A stretch of DNA of 64,000 nt, from positions 868,001-932,000 of the forward strand of contig CANJKZ010001109.1 in assembly GCA_947471745.1 (NCBI GenBank). The letters are read 5' to 3'. Below are positions 11,619 to 21,700 of this stretch, piece by piece. The notes beneath the pieces are model-generated. The model did not search any database. It was not told where the DNA came from and saw nothing but the letters and a program-made list of their open reading frames with translations. Every line of letters starts with the position of its first letter. Position 1 is the stretch's first letter. A program made the position numbers and the translations under genes. Source of the stretch: Closterium sp. Naga37s-1 (lineage: Eukaryota; Streptophyta; Zygnematophyceae; Desmidiales; Closteriaceae).

Positions 11619-14600
11619 ATGGCCGGCCTTGCAGAAGGCGTAGGTTGCGATGATGATGCAGGCAGCGATGTTGAATTAGACGGCCTAGAGGAAGCCAGGA
11701 CGGGGCTTGATATGCTCCTGCGCTCGCTTGCCCCTGGTGTCCTCGCTCCCAGGCTTCCTACTGCAAAGCCAGCACTAGTCGAGAGGGTGCACCGCGACCA
11801 CCCACCGGTTTCTTCAAGCTCGGATTCCATCCGGGGTGAGCCTGCTGCGCCGGCTGCCGTCTCCGACACGGTGGTTCTCGACTCGCCAACAACAAAGTCC
11901 ACTGGCCCGCGCAACTTCAAGCTCAAGCAGTCGACGCTGAGCTGGGCAAAACCTTCTTCGAGCACCGCCGTCGAGCAACCTGTCGCGAACAACACAGCCC
12001 CTCTTCCATCCTTGGTCATAGACATTTCAGAGGCCATCGAGGCAGTCTATGCAGACGCTCTTTTGAAGTACAAAACCAAGTGGTCTGAGAGGTTCCCGTG
12101 GCTTGTGCTAACCAAATCTAAATCTGGTTTCCTTGCTTTTAAGTGCAGTGTCTGCACCAAGCATGCCGGAGTCAGGGGGCGATGTGGCCGGACAGGGCGA
12201 GGGGCGACCGACGTGCAGACGCAGGCGTTTCGCAAGCACGCCGGCACGACGAAACACAGGCTGACGATGGAGAAGCAAGAGGCTCTGCTGAACGCGGCCT
12301 CAAAGCAGCCACGGATCGACCAACATCGAGCCGCCATCGATGCTGAGAAGAACCGCGTCGTGGCGTTGCTCGACTCCATGCTGTTCGTCAGTTCCTGCGA
12401 TGCGCCAATGGGAACATGGGTGAAGCTGGTGCAGTACCTCGCGCGTAAGGGTGTCCAGGGCTACCCTAAGAAGGGATATGGCACCTACTATACAACGTGA
12501 GTAGTAGCCACATTTGTATTGCGTTGATGTTTTGATGTTCAACCCTAAACCCTCTTCTAATCTCTTGTCTTTGGTTTCCCTGCGTGTAGGTACGGCTTCG
12601 GTGAGCTCACGCAGACCCTTGCTACCTGGCTACAGACAACTCAGCTGGAGCACATCCTGACAAGCCCTTTCATCGGCATCTGCATCGATGAAAGCACGGA
12701 TCGACTCCGGGGGAAGCACATGATCTTGTATGCCTCGTTCATCCGCGACAACGTGCTCGTGACCGAGTTCATGCAGCTGATCACGGTGGAAAAGGCGGAC
12801 GCTTCTTCACTTCTGAGCATCCTGCTTTCCCACTTGCAGTCCGTCGGTGTCGATCTACAGAGAATTTCTGGCATTAGCACCGACGGCGCAAGAGTGATGA
12901 TGGGGTCTAAGGCCGGCCTGGTTGTCCGCCTGCGACAGAAGATTCCGCACCTTGTCTCCGTTCACTGCATCGCTCACAGGTAAGTGAGCTCTGCTGCTAC
13001 GTTTCCAGCCCGTTACGCCATGTGGTTCGAGCTCGTGTTTAACGTCTTGAGTTTGATGTTGTACTTGCAGGGAGGCACTTGCAGCGAAGGATGCAGCAGA
13101 GGAGCTCCCCGTCTTCGACATGGTCGACGATCTCATCCGGGCAGTGGCGGATTTGCTTGGTCGGTCGGGACCGCGCCACGCACGGTTCATGGACCTGCAG
13201 GAAGTCATCACCGAAACGAGCCTTGAAGTGCAAGGCATCCATTCCGTTCGGTGGTTGTCAAGGGGGGATGCCGTTCGTCGCCTTGTCGCTGTTTTGCCGG
13301 CAGTGATTGTGCTGCCGAAGGAGCTTAACAGCAAGATGTACAAACTGGCAAGCTCCTACCGTTTTCACTTCTTCCTTTACTTCCTGGCTGATGTGCTTGA
13401 GCAGCTCAACATTTTGAACAAGACCTTCCAGCAGAAACAGGTGAGGTGGTGCGAATATAGCTACGCATGTCCCCACATTAACCCTTCTAACTGTGTCACT
13501 GTGTGCCTCTGTCTGTCCAGCTCGATCTGGTGTCTTTGCATGCGCAGATCAAGCGGACAACGCGTCACATCGAGAGCCGCTACGTGGACTGCGGCGATGA
13601 CTTCGGCGGCGGCATGAGCCAGTGGCTGTCACCTTTCCTGCTGCGCCATGGCCCGGGGTGTAGCCGCGAAGTGAAGGTGGAAGGTGTCGACAGTGACGGC
13701 CGACCATCTTCTATCACGTTCACCCTTCACGACGAGCCCGTGGACTCGTACAGCGGCCCGGAGGACCACGACGGGTGCATCCAGTTGTGCACCGAGTTCG
13801 CAGAGAGGATCGTGGCGAACCTGGAGGGAAGGCTCGGCGATCTCGACTCCCTCTCTGGAGTCCGCCTGTTCACACCAGATGCATGGCCACAAAGCAAGTC
13901 TGAGCGGAACGCTCGTTGCCTGGAGTGGCTTCAGTCGCTGGTGACGATGTTCAAGGCTCAGGACCGTGAGGACATCTTGCCAGGTCTGTTGTGGCGCCTT
14001 TGTGAACCTTTGATATCGTATCCATGCTTGAAAATCCTTTGTGGTGCACCTGTTTGCTCATGTCATGTGCCTCATCTTAACCCTCCCTCCCTCCCACCAG
14101 GCATCAACAAGAGGCAGGCAGGCAAGGAGCTTCGCCTCTTCTGTTCAGTCCTTGCACGTGCCCCCAAGGAAGAGAGGGGCTTCCACAGCAGACTATCGAC
14201 GATCCTCAAGACGCCAGACTGGCGGGAGAGCTACCCCAATCTGGTGCAGCTCTGGGTGGCGGTGGCTGTGATTCCCCTCAGCACTGTGGAGTGCGAAAGG
14301 GGATTCACTCGGCAAAACGTGATCAAGACATGGCGGAGAGGGGGGATCAAGGACGCGAGGCTGGGGGACCTCATGTGTCTGTCCCTCATGCAGTACAAGC
14401 CCAACTACGATGAGGTAGTTGAGATCTGGAGGAGTTACAGAAAGCGCAAGCCTTTCAGCAATGCTCCCATTCGCACCCCAATCCCAGGCGAGAACAAGAA
14501 GGGCAAGCACGAGGAGGAGCCAGTAGATGTAGATGATAAGGAGGAGCCAGTAGATGTAGATGATGAGGAGGAGCCAGTAGGAGATGCAGGAGGTAGTTCT

Positions 14601-14627
14601 AGTGATGAAGATGAAATGAGCAGCTAG
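11619..14627 (+). CDS. hAT-family transposase (five exons)
   Basis: Exons are 11619-12496, 12590-12979, 13071-13440, 13521-13983 and 14101-14627. All introns are GT..AG and phases are consistent, giving 875 residues. A BED/TTF-type zinc finger lies near residues 174-220 (FKCSVC ... FRKHAGTTKH). The RNase H-like catalytic core shows the first Asp in CIDESTD (about 325), the second in STDGARVMMGSKAGLV (about 389) and RWLSRGDAVRRL after it. The C-terminal dimerisation block (PLSTVECERGFTRQNVIK, near 760) carries the expected catalytic Glu and is followed by a conserved LMCLSLMQYKP stretch. The tail is an acidic repeat ending DEDEMSS. The enzyme would cut and paste elements with matching CAGG-type ends. 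Sequence type resembles the vertebrate ZNF862/KIAA-like hAT branch more than maize Ac; that comparison is from memory. No disabling mutation is visible. Confidence 0.92.
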
Positions 14628-14719
14628 CTAATGTCATGTATGTGGTGTAGTGTTTCCCTGTTATGCCTGCTAAATTTAATGAAAAAAATGCTCAACATGG
14701 ATCAGCCAGAGTGTATTAA

Positions 14720-14848
14720 GTGAGGCTGATTAGTCAGCGTTTTTTTTTTATACTTGTCTGAACTTTCAGTTTTTTTTTTACAACCAACTCTGATTGATCA
14801 GCTTAACGTTGGCTGCTAAGGCTGACGTATCAGCCAAGCCAAAAACGA
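14720..14848 (-). repeat. Right subterminal repeats of hAT element
   Basis: Motifs of the same kind as at the left end (GGCTGATTAGTCAGCG, TCTGATTGATCAGC, GGCTGACGTATCAGCC) lie between T-runs just inside the right terminus. Confidence 0.7.
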
Positions 14849-14869
14849 ATCTGAGGCCCTGGAGTGAAC

Positions 14870-15191
14870 GAACGAGAATTGCACTATCGAAGCAAGAATA
14901 CAATGAGCGAAGGCATGAGCGAAGAATATATAGCGAAACTACAGTGGTAACGGTAATGGACTGTGGTTGTCGCGCGACGGTCCTGGGACTGAGGTTGGGA
15001 AAAAGTGTCGAAGCGGAGGCCCGTGAGGTCGGGGTGCGATGTGTGAAGGTGGCGGGCGGATTGTCGATGCGAGGGTGGCGAGTGGTAACGGTGCTGACTG
15101 TGGTGCTACAGTGCTGTACGCGTTGAGCAGGGATGCGAAGTAAGGAAAAGGAATTTTCCTTACACTACCCCCCCTCCTAAGGAGGTCCTCC
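14870..15191 (-). other. Rest of Gypsy LTR and polypurine tract
   Basis: On the minus strand the purine tract reads CCTCCTTAGGAGGGGGGTAG and sits exactly before TGTAAGG, the start of the LTR at 15164. This is the expected primer for plus-strand DNA synthesis. Confidence 0.75.
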
Positions 15192-16352
15192 TTACGAAAG
15201 TGCGTGTACATCCCTGAAATTTCGGCTGCGCAGATACTCAGTGAGGACGGGGTGGTTTTCGATGCTGTCCAGGGGAACCCAATTGTCTTCGGTGGGTGTA
15301 CGGTCCTTCCAGCGGAGTAAGAACTCGATCCTTCGGGCTCCTCGAGGGTCGCGAACTCTGTGACTCAGGATTTTTTCGGGGGTGATGATTGGTTCAGTTG
15401 GTGGTCTTGTCATGCTGGCTGGGCGATTGCGTGGTAGTTGGCTCGTGGACGGGACGTAAGGGCGAAGTAGGCTGACGTGGAATGAGGGGCTGACGTACCA
15501 GTCAGCAGGGAGGAGGAGGTGGGCGGTGACGGGTGTAAGCATGTGGCTTATGCGAAATGGCCCGCAGTATCGGGGGCGGAGTTTCGGGGTGATGGGCAGT
15601 CGGAGGTTCTGGGTGTCAAGTAAAACTAAGTCGTCGGACTGGTAAGTGACAGGTCGGCGGTGGCGGTCGGCGTTGCGTTTAGCGATGATGTTTGATTTTT
15701 TTATTGCGTCTACTGCCCAGGTCCGTGCTGCTTGTAATATTTCGGCGAACTGTTGTGCTCGTGGTACTGGGTTGTCGGGATTCGGGGTCATGGGTATTGT
15801 CGGGTCTTGTCCGTAGTTTAGGTAAAATGGTGACTATTGGGTCGTGGCGGATGGCGAGTTGTTGTACGCGAATTCGATTAGTGGCAGTTGCTGTTCCCAC
15901 GTGGTCGGGTCGTCACACGTGGCCCTGATGAGCTGTTCCATGGTCTGATTTGTCCGTTCTGTCTGTCCGTCGGTTTCGGGGTGGTATGATGAACTGAACT
16001 GCAGTCGCGTGCCGAACTGCTGCCATAGGTTCCGCCAGAAGTTGCTGGTGAATTTCGTATCGCGGTCGCTGATGATCGCGGCTGGTATCCCGTGCAGTCG
16101 AACGACGGTGGAGATGAAGAGGCGTGCTGTTTCTTCGGCTGTGATTGATTTTTTGCAGGCTGCGAAATGTGCCATTTTCGTCAGTCGATCGACGACGACC
16201 AGGATCGCGTCGTTCCCATTCGCCCCGGCTGGTAACCCCGTGACGAAGTCCATCGTCACCTGCTGCCAAGCACGCTCTGGGGGTGGTATCGGCTGTAACT
16301 GTCCCGCCGGCCGCTGTCGTGATGATTTCATGAGCTGACAAGTGGGACACGA
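15192..16352 (-). pseudogene. Gypsy integrase C-terminal part with chromodomain
   Basis: Read leftwards from 16352, it continues the HHCC zinc finger cut at the Copia insertion (PTCQLMKSS). The integrase core follows: MDFVTGLP, VVDRLTKMAHF with the first Asp, ISDRDTKFTSNFW with the second, and SSYHPETDGQTERTNQTMEQ with the Glu. After an in-frame TAG at 15834-15836 the same frame resumes through the GPY/F-like region (LRPRYCGPFRISH) to a chromodomain (IEFLLRWKDRTPTEDNWVPL) ending near 15192. The chromodomain places it among chromoviruses, which target heterochromatin. The stop and the Copia insertion make it non-functional. Confidence 0.9.
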
Positions 16353-16490
16353 TGTCAAACATTATACATGTTCATATTGTGTAGGCTATAGTGGGTTTAG
16401 CCTTAGGGGGTACAACATTGCTAGGGTTTCCTACTTGTATCACCCTGCTGCCTAGTTTCACACATTCTCGTTCAGTTCTACATTCTAACA
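16353..16490 (+). repeat. 5' LTR of Copia 1
   Basis: Begins TGTCAAACATTATACATG and ends CATTCTAACA. 138 bp, with no differences seen from the 3' LTR. Confidence 0.95.
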
Positions 16491-16504
16491 TGGTATCACG
16501 AGCC
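16491..16504 (+). other. Primer-binding site of Copia 1
   Basis: TGGTATCACGAGCC directly follows the LTR. It resembles the complement of the initiator tRNA-Met 3' end (TGGTATCAGAGC) used by most plant Copia elements. Confidence 0.75.
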
Positions 16505-17631
16505 TAGGTTGCTATCTAGGACCGCTTTCTCCTACGGGCCCACTATTCCGCTAGAAGCGCCCTCGTGCGCCCTACCTTACGTGCGCCCTCGTGCGCCTTT
16601 CTATACTCGTGCGCCCTCGTGCGCCCTCGTGCGCCCTACCTTACGTGCGCCCTCGTGCGCCCCCGTGCGACCTGCCCTTCGGTCTGCCCGCGTGCCGTCC
16701 TGCAGCCCTCGCGCTGCCTCCTGCAAGCTAGTACGGCCCTCGAGCCGCCCCTGCAGGTCCGTCAGGCCCCCGAGCCGCCTCTGCAGACCCGTCAGCCCCC
16801 CCCGAGCCGCCTCTGCAGGCCCGTCAGGCCCGAGAGCCGCCCCTGCAGCCAGCGCGCTACCCTGCCGAGCCGCGTGTCGCCCGTGGGCGCTGCCTCTGCC
16901 CCGTCGCGCTGCCCTGAGAAGCCGCGCGCGACCCCCGCTATCCCGTCGCGTCGCCCTGGGGAGCCGCGCTCGGCCCCCGCTGCCCCGTCGCGACGCCCTG
17001 GGGAGCCGCGCTCGGCCCCCGCTGCCCTGTCGCGACGTCCTGGGGAGCCGCGCTCGGCCCCCGCTGACCCGTCGCGACGCCCTAGGGAGCCGCGCGCGAC
17101 CCCCCGCTGCCCCGTCGCGACGCCCTGGGGAGCCGCGCGCGCCCCCCCCCCCCCCCCCCGCTGCCCCGTCGCGGCGCCCTGGGGAGCCGCGCGCCGCCCC
17201 CCCCCCCCCCCCCCCCCTCGCTGCTGCCCGAGCCACCCTGCAGCCCGCGAGCCGCCTCTACAGCGCCGAGTGCGCTCTGCCAAACCCTAAAATAAATAAT
17301 TAATTATTTAAAAAAAAAAAAAGGGAGCAGCTGCCCCTGGCCCCTGGAGCAGCCGCCCCTTGAGCAGCCGCCCCTGCAGCAGCCGCCCCTGCAGCAGCTG
17401 CCCCTGCAGCAGCCGCCCCTGGACCTCTGCAGCCGCCCCTGGCCCCTGGAGCAGCCGCCCCTGCAGCTGCCGCGGAGCCCTCGCCCTGCAGTGGTAGCGG
17501 CCTCGCCGTTACCACCGTCGTACGCCTGCCCTTCTCGCCACTGGTGAGCACTGCCCTGCCCGTATTGCTGTTACTGCTGCTCCTGCTGCTACTGCTCTTT
17601 CTACTTCTACTGCTGCTCCTGGCGTGGCCAG
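16505..17631 (+). other. GC-rich degenerate leader of Copia 1
   Basis: This stretch consists of GCCCTCGTGCGCCC-type, CCCGTCGCGACGCCCTGGGGAGCCGCGC-type (about 63 bp) and CAGCCGCCCCTG-type repeats with long C-runs. Both strands stay open by composition alone. The capsid part of gag expected here, present in Copia 2 at 28907-29383, is missing. Confidence 0.7.
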
Positions 17632-18620
17632 ATGCAGCTCCAGCGCCGTCCGCGTGAGTCCCTCACGCCCCAACAGCTTCGTGAGTGGTATGCTGGTTGG
17701 GGTTGTAGGGGTGGCCGCGCTGCTGCTACTACTACTGCTACTACTACTGCTACTGCTGCTCCTGGCGGTGGCCAGATGCAGCTCCCGCGACGTCCGAGTG
17801 AGTCCCTCACGCCCTAGCAGCTTCGTGAGTGGTACGCTCAGCGTGGAGGGTCACGGGGTACTGCTCGCTGCCCGTACGTCATTCGCACTGGTGCTCGGAC
17901 TGGTCAGCCTTGCGGGACGTTTGGTCACACAGAGTCCCGCTGCTTCGCCCGTCTGAGCGACGCCTGGCGTACAGAGTTTGGCGACGCGGCTGAGCTCCCC
18001 GACTGGGTGGAGCTGCTTAGGCAGAGGGTAGATATCTATGCTCTTGACTATGATGCTATCCTCACTGCCATGTATGCATTTCCTACTAGTGCTGAGAGTG
18101 CCTGTCACCTGTGTGTGCCGCCTGACCCCGGTATCCAGTCTGCTGCTCTAGGTACTGGTGAGGCTGCTGCACTAGGTGCTCGTGTGTCTGTTGCCCCAGG
18201 TGCTGGTGAGGCTGCTGCTCTAGGTACTCGTGAGTCTGCGCCCTCTGGTACTGCGTCTACTGAGGCACTGCACACCTTCACACTGGACTCAGGCGCTTCC
18301 CGCTGTTTCTTTCGTGACCGCACTGCCCTTGAGCAGCTTGCTCGGCCGGTTGCAGTCTCCCTCGCTGACCCCTCTGGGGGTCCGGTCATTGCGACCTCCT
18401 CTACTGTTCTCCCTTGTCCTGCGGTCCCGTCGGGCACTCTGTCAGGTCTCTACCTCCCCTCGTTCTCTACGAACTTGGTGGCGGGTAGTGCGCTCCAGGA
18501 CGGGGGTGTCCACCAGTTTACCCCTGCCTACGAGCGTGTGACACACTGCACGTGCGCTCGGACGGGCCGCCACCTGGCTACCTTCACTCGGCAGCCGGGG
18601 TCGGACCTGTACACACTCTG
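17632..18620 (+). pseudogene. Copia 1 gag C-terminal part and protease
   Basis: One frame carries two QQLREWY blocks, a Cys/His cluster (CPYVIRTGARTGQPCG ... H ... C), then the aspartic-protease motif TLDSGASRCFFRD. A TAG at 17815-17817 replaces the codon before QLREWY. Near 18620 the sequence jumps from SDLYTL directly to the segment before integrase. This deletes about 60 residues of the GAG-pre-integrase domain, which is intact in Copia 2, and changes the frame. Confidence 0.85.
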
Positions 18621-18739
18621 GTCTTCCCAGGGTTCTCCCTCCACTCCCACCCTCGCCTGCTCCTCCCTGCCTTCCCTGTGTCGAGGGGCGGCAGCGCGCC
18701 GCTCCTCACTCCTCCTCGTTTCCCCCGACGACTGCTCCC

Positions 18740-21700
18740 TTGCAGACGCTCCACATGGACGTGTGGGGCCCAGCCCGCGTCCGTGGACAGGGTCAGGAGA
18801 GGTACTTCCTGATCGTTGTTGACGACTACTCGCGCTACACCACGGTCTTCCCCTTGCGCACCAAGGGTGAGGTCCCTGATGTTTTGATCCCTTGGATCCG
18901 CGCTGCTCGTCTCCAGCTCAGTGAGCGGTTCCACTCGGACTTTCCTGTCCTGCGTCTGCACTCTGACAGAGGTGGTGAGTTCTCCTCTGACCTCTTGGCA
19001 GCCTACTGTGCGGAGCACGGCATCCGCCAGTCGTTCACGCTTCCGGCCTCTCCACAGCAGAATGGGGTTGCTGAGCGCCGCATTGGTTTGGTCATGGAGG
19101 TCGCTCGTACCTCCTTGATCCATGCGGCTGCCCCCCACTTTCTGTGGCCGTTTGCGGTCCGATACGCTGCGCATCAGCTCAACCTCTGGCCCCGTGTCTC
19201 CGTTCCGGAGACTTCGCCGACACTGCGTTGGACGGGAGAGGTTGGCGATGCGTCGCGTTTTCGGGTCTGGGGGTCCCGAGCTTTTGTTCGCGATACGTTC
19301 GCGGACAAGCTCTCCTCCCGCGCCGTTCCCTGTGTCTTCCTTGGCTTTGTCCCGGACGCGTCTGGTTGGCAGTTTTACCACGCCACCTCGCGCCGTGTCC
19401 TGCCCTCTCAGGACGTCACTTTTGACGAGTCCGTGCCCTACTACCGCCTCTTCCCCTACCGCACTGCCCCGCTCCCCCCCCCGCCTCTCTTCCTCGCGCC
19501 AGGTGCTGCTGTGGTAGACCCCCTCCCCCCTCAGGGTGCCGCTCCCTCAGGTGTGTCCCAGGTGGACCCGGTTGAGCCTGTCGAGGTAGCTGTCGACTCT
19601 CGTCCTGCCAGGGGTGCTGAGCCTGAGCGTGCGGAGCCTGGGGTTGCGGAGTCTGGGGGTGCTGAGCCTGGGGGTGCGGGGTCTGGGGGTGCGGAGCCTG
19701 CGGGTCCTGAGTCTGGGGGTGCTGAGCCTGGGGGTGCGGAGCCTGCGGGTGCTGAGTCTGGAGGTGCTGAGCCTGGGGGTGCTGAGCCTGGGAGTGCTAC
19801 GTCTGAGAGTACTGAGCCTGAGCGTGCTGCACCTGGGGGAGGCCTCTCCTCGCAGCAGCTGCGTGAGTGGTACTTACAGTACTGCAGCCTCAGGAGAGGT
19901 GCTTCTGGAGCTCGGAGTGGTGCCGGAGCTGGTGCTAGTGCTTCCCCTCCTAGGCGGGAGCTGCCCTCTCCCCAGCAGCTCCGAGAGTGGTACGCTAGGC
20001 GCTGCAGTCTCCGGAGTGGCGCTCCCGGTGTCGTGGACTCTGGAGCTTCTGGAGTTACTGGAGGTGCTGCTGCTGCTGGCGGTGCGGCTGGCGCTGCTGG
20101 AGGTGCTGCTGGTGCTGCTGGAGCTGCTGGAGGTACTGCTGCTGCTGGAGGTGCTGCTGGCGCTGCTGGAGGTACTACTGGTTCTGGTGCTGCTGGAGCT
20201 GCTGGAGGTGCTGCTGCTGCTGGCGGTGCGGCTGGCGCTGCTGGAGGTGCTGCTGGTGCTGCTGGCGCTGCTGGAGGTGCTACTGGTGCTGGAGCTACTG
20301 GAGCTGCTGGTGGTACTGCTGCTGCTGGCGGTGCTGCTGGCGCTGCTGGAGGTGCTGCTGGTACTGGTGCTGCTGGAGCTGCTCGAGGTGCTGCTGCTGC
20401 TGGTGGTGCTGCTGGCACTGCTGGAGGTGCTGCTGGTACTGGAGCTGCTGGGGACCCTGCTGCTGCTGGCGGTGCTGCTGGAGCTGCTGGGACTGGCCCT
20501 GCTGAGGGGGTTGGAGCTGGAGGTGCTGAGCGGCCACGGCCGTACTACGTTCCGCTCCTTCAGCAGGTTCTTGGCCTTCCGCCCTCTCCTGGTCCTACTC
20601 CTCCCCTACTGAGTCCACCGCTTGTCCAGTCGCAGTCACAGTTACAGCCAGTCTCTCCACTTCCTGGTCCTTCTCCCTACACTGCGCCGACGGGAGGTCT
20701 TACGGAGCGTCGTGAGCCTGAGTCTCGTCCTCCGTCGCCTGAGACGCGTCCAGAGTCGCCTGTCCGCGCTGTCCGCGCTGGTCGTCGTGTTCCACGTCAG
20801 CGTCCTCCTCCTGTCCTTGGCACTCACTATATGACCCTGCGTCCCTCTACTGCTCCACAGCGTGTCCCACTGCCGTCTCCACCAGCGTCCTCTCTTCCTG
20901 CTCTTGCTGACCCGGAGTCTGACTCTCTTCGTGCTGCCAGTCCTACTGTCACGCGTCTCCTTGCCACTGCTGTCACTGACCCTTCCTTTGAGTCCTCTGC
21001 TGCGTCTGCTCTAGTCGCTGAGCTTGTTGACTTTGCTGCTGCCTGTCGTCTAGACTACGCCGCTAGCCTTGTTGCTGAGTCTGAGTCTGAGTCTGTCTGT
21101 CCTCCGTCTGTCGGGGGTGAGTGTGCTCTTGGCACGGACGTCCTTGAGGACAGACAGGAGGAGTTTGAGTGCTTTGCTGCTGCTTTGCCTCATCTCGTGT
21201 CCATGCTAGTTGCCCCTGAGGGAGACCCGGATGCACCAGACATCCTGACCCCACGCTCCTACGCAGAGGCGATGGAGGGTCCCTACTCCTCTCAGTGGCA
21301 GACAGCCATGGACGCAGAGATGGCATCCTGGAAGTCCACAGGCACCTACATCGACGAGGTTCCCCCACCTGGGGTGAACATCGTCAGTGGCATGTGGATT
21401 TTCAGGGTGAAGCGGCCGCCGGGTTCTCCGCCTGTCTTCAAGGCGCGTTACGTTGCACGAGGCTTCAGTCAGCGAGAGGGAGTTGACTTCTTCCAGACCT
21501 TCTCCCCGACCCCGAAGATGACCACTCTTCGGGTTCTGCTGCACGTCGCTGCTCAGCGTGACTACGAGCTCCACTCTCTTGACTTCAGCACTGCGTTCTT
21601 ACAGGGCAGCCTGCACGAGGAGATCTGGCTGCGCCGCCCACCTGGCTTCACTGGGTCGTTCCCTCCTGGTACCCAGTGGAGCCTCCGGCGGCCAGTCTAC

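Larger units (their letters stand above)
10905..14861 (+). mobile_element. Complete autonomous hAT DNA transposon
   Basis: The element is 3957 bp. Termini are CAGGCCCTCAGAT (10905-10917) and ATCTGAGGCCCTG (14849-14861), inverted repeats matching at 12 of 13 positions. A perfect 8-bp target-site duplication GAGTGAAC flanks it at 10897-10904 and 14862-14869. It carries a five-exon transposase gene without a stop or frameshift. Both ends hold arrays of a GGCTGATTNNTCAG-like motif. It is inserted in the LTR of the Gypsy element, so it is younger than that element. Intact ends plus an intact gene suggest it could be, or recently was, active. Confidence 0.93.
10874..15164 (-). repeat. 3' LTR of the Gypsy element, interrupted by hAT
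   Basis: The segment from about 14992 to 15164 is nearly identical to 30195-30393, apart from a 24-bp extra piece (GGAGCGCGGGTT...) in the latter. Without the hAT insertion and one copy of its target duplication, the LTR is about 326 bp. Its 15164 edge abuts the polypurine tract. Confidence 0.75.

Noticed and set aside
16509..17303. Pro/Arg-rich frames in both orientations in the Copia 1 leader
   Set aside because: GC-rich tandem repeats. No capsid or other domain.
19531..20612. Frames of 295 (minus) and 332 codons (plus, other phase) rich in Ala/Pro or Leu/Val
   Set aside because: Shadows of the repetitive Ala/Gly linker of Copia 1 pol. The same occurs opposite the linkers of Copia 2 (25764-26461) and Copia 3 (43774-44709).
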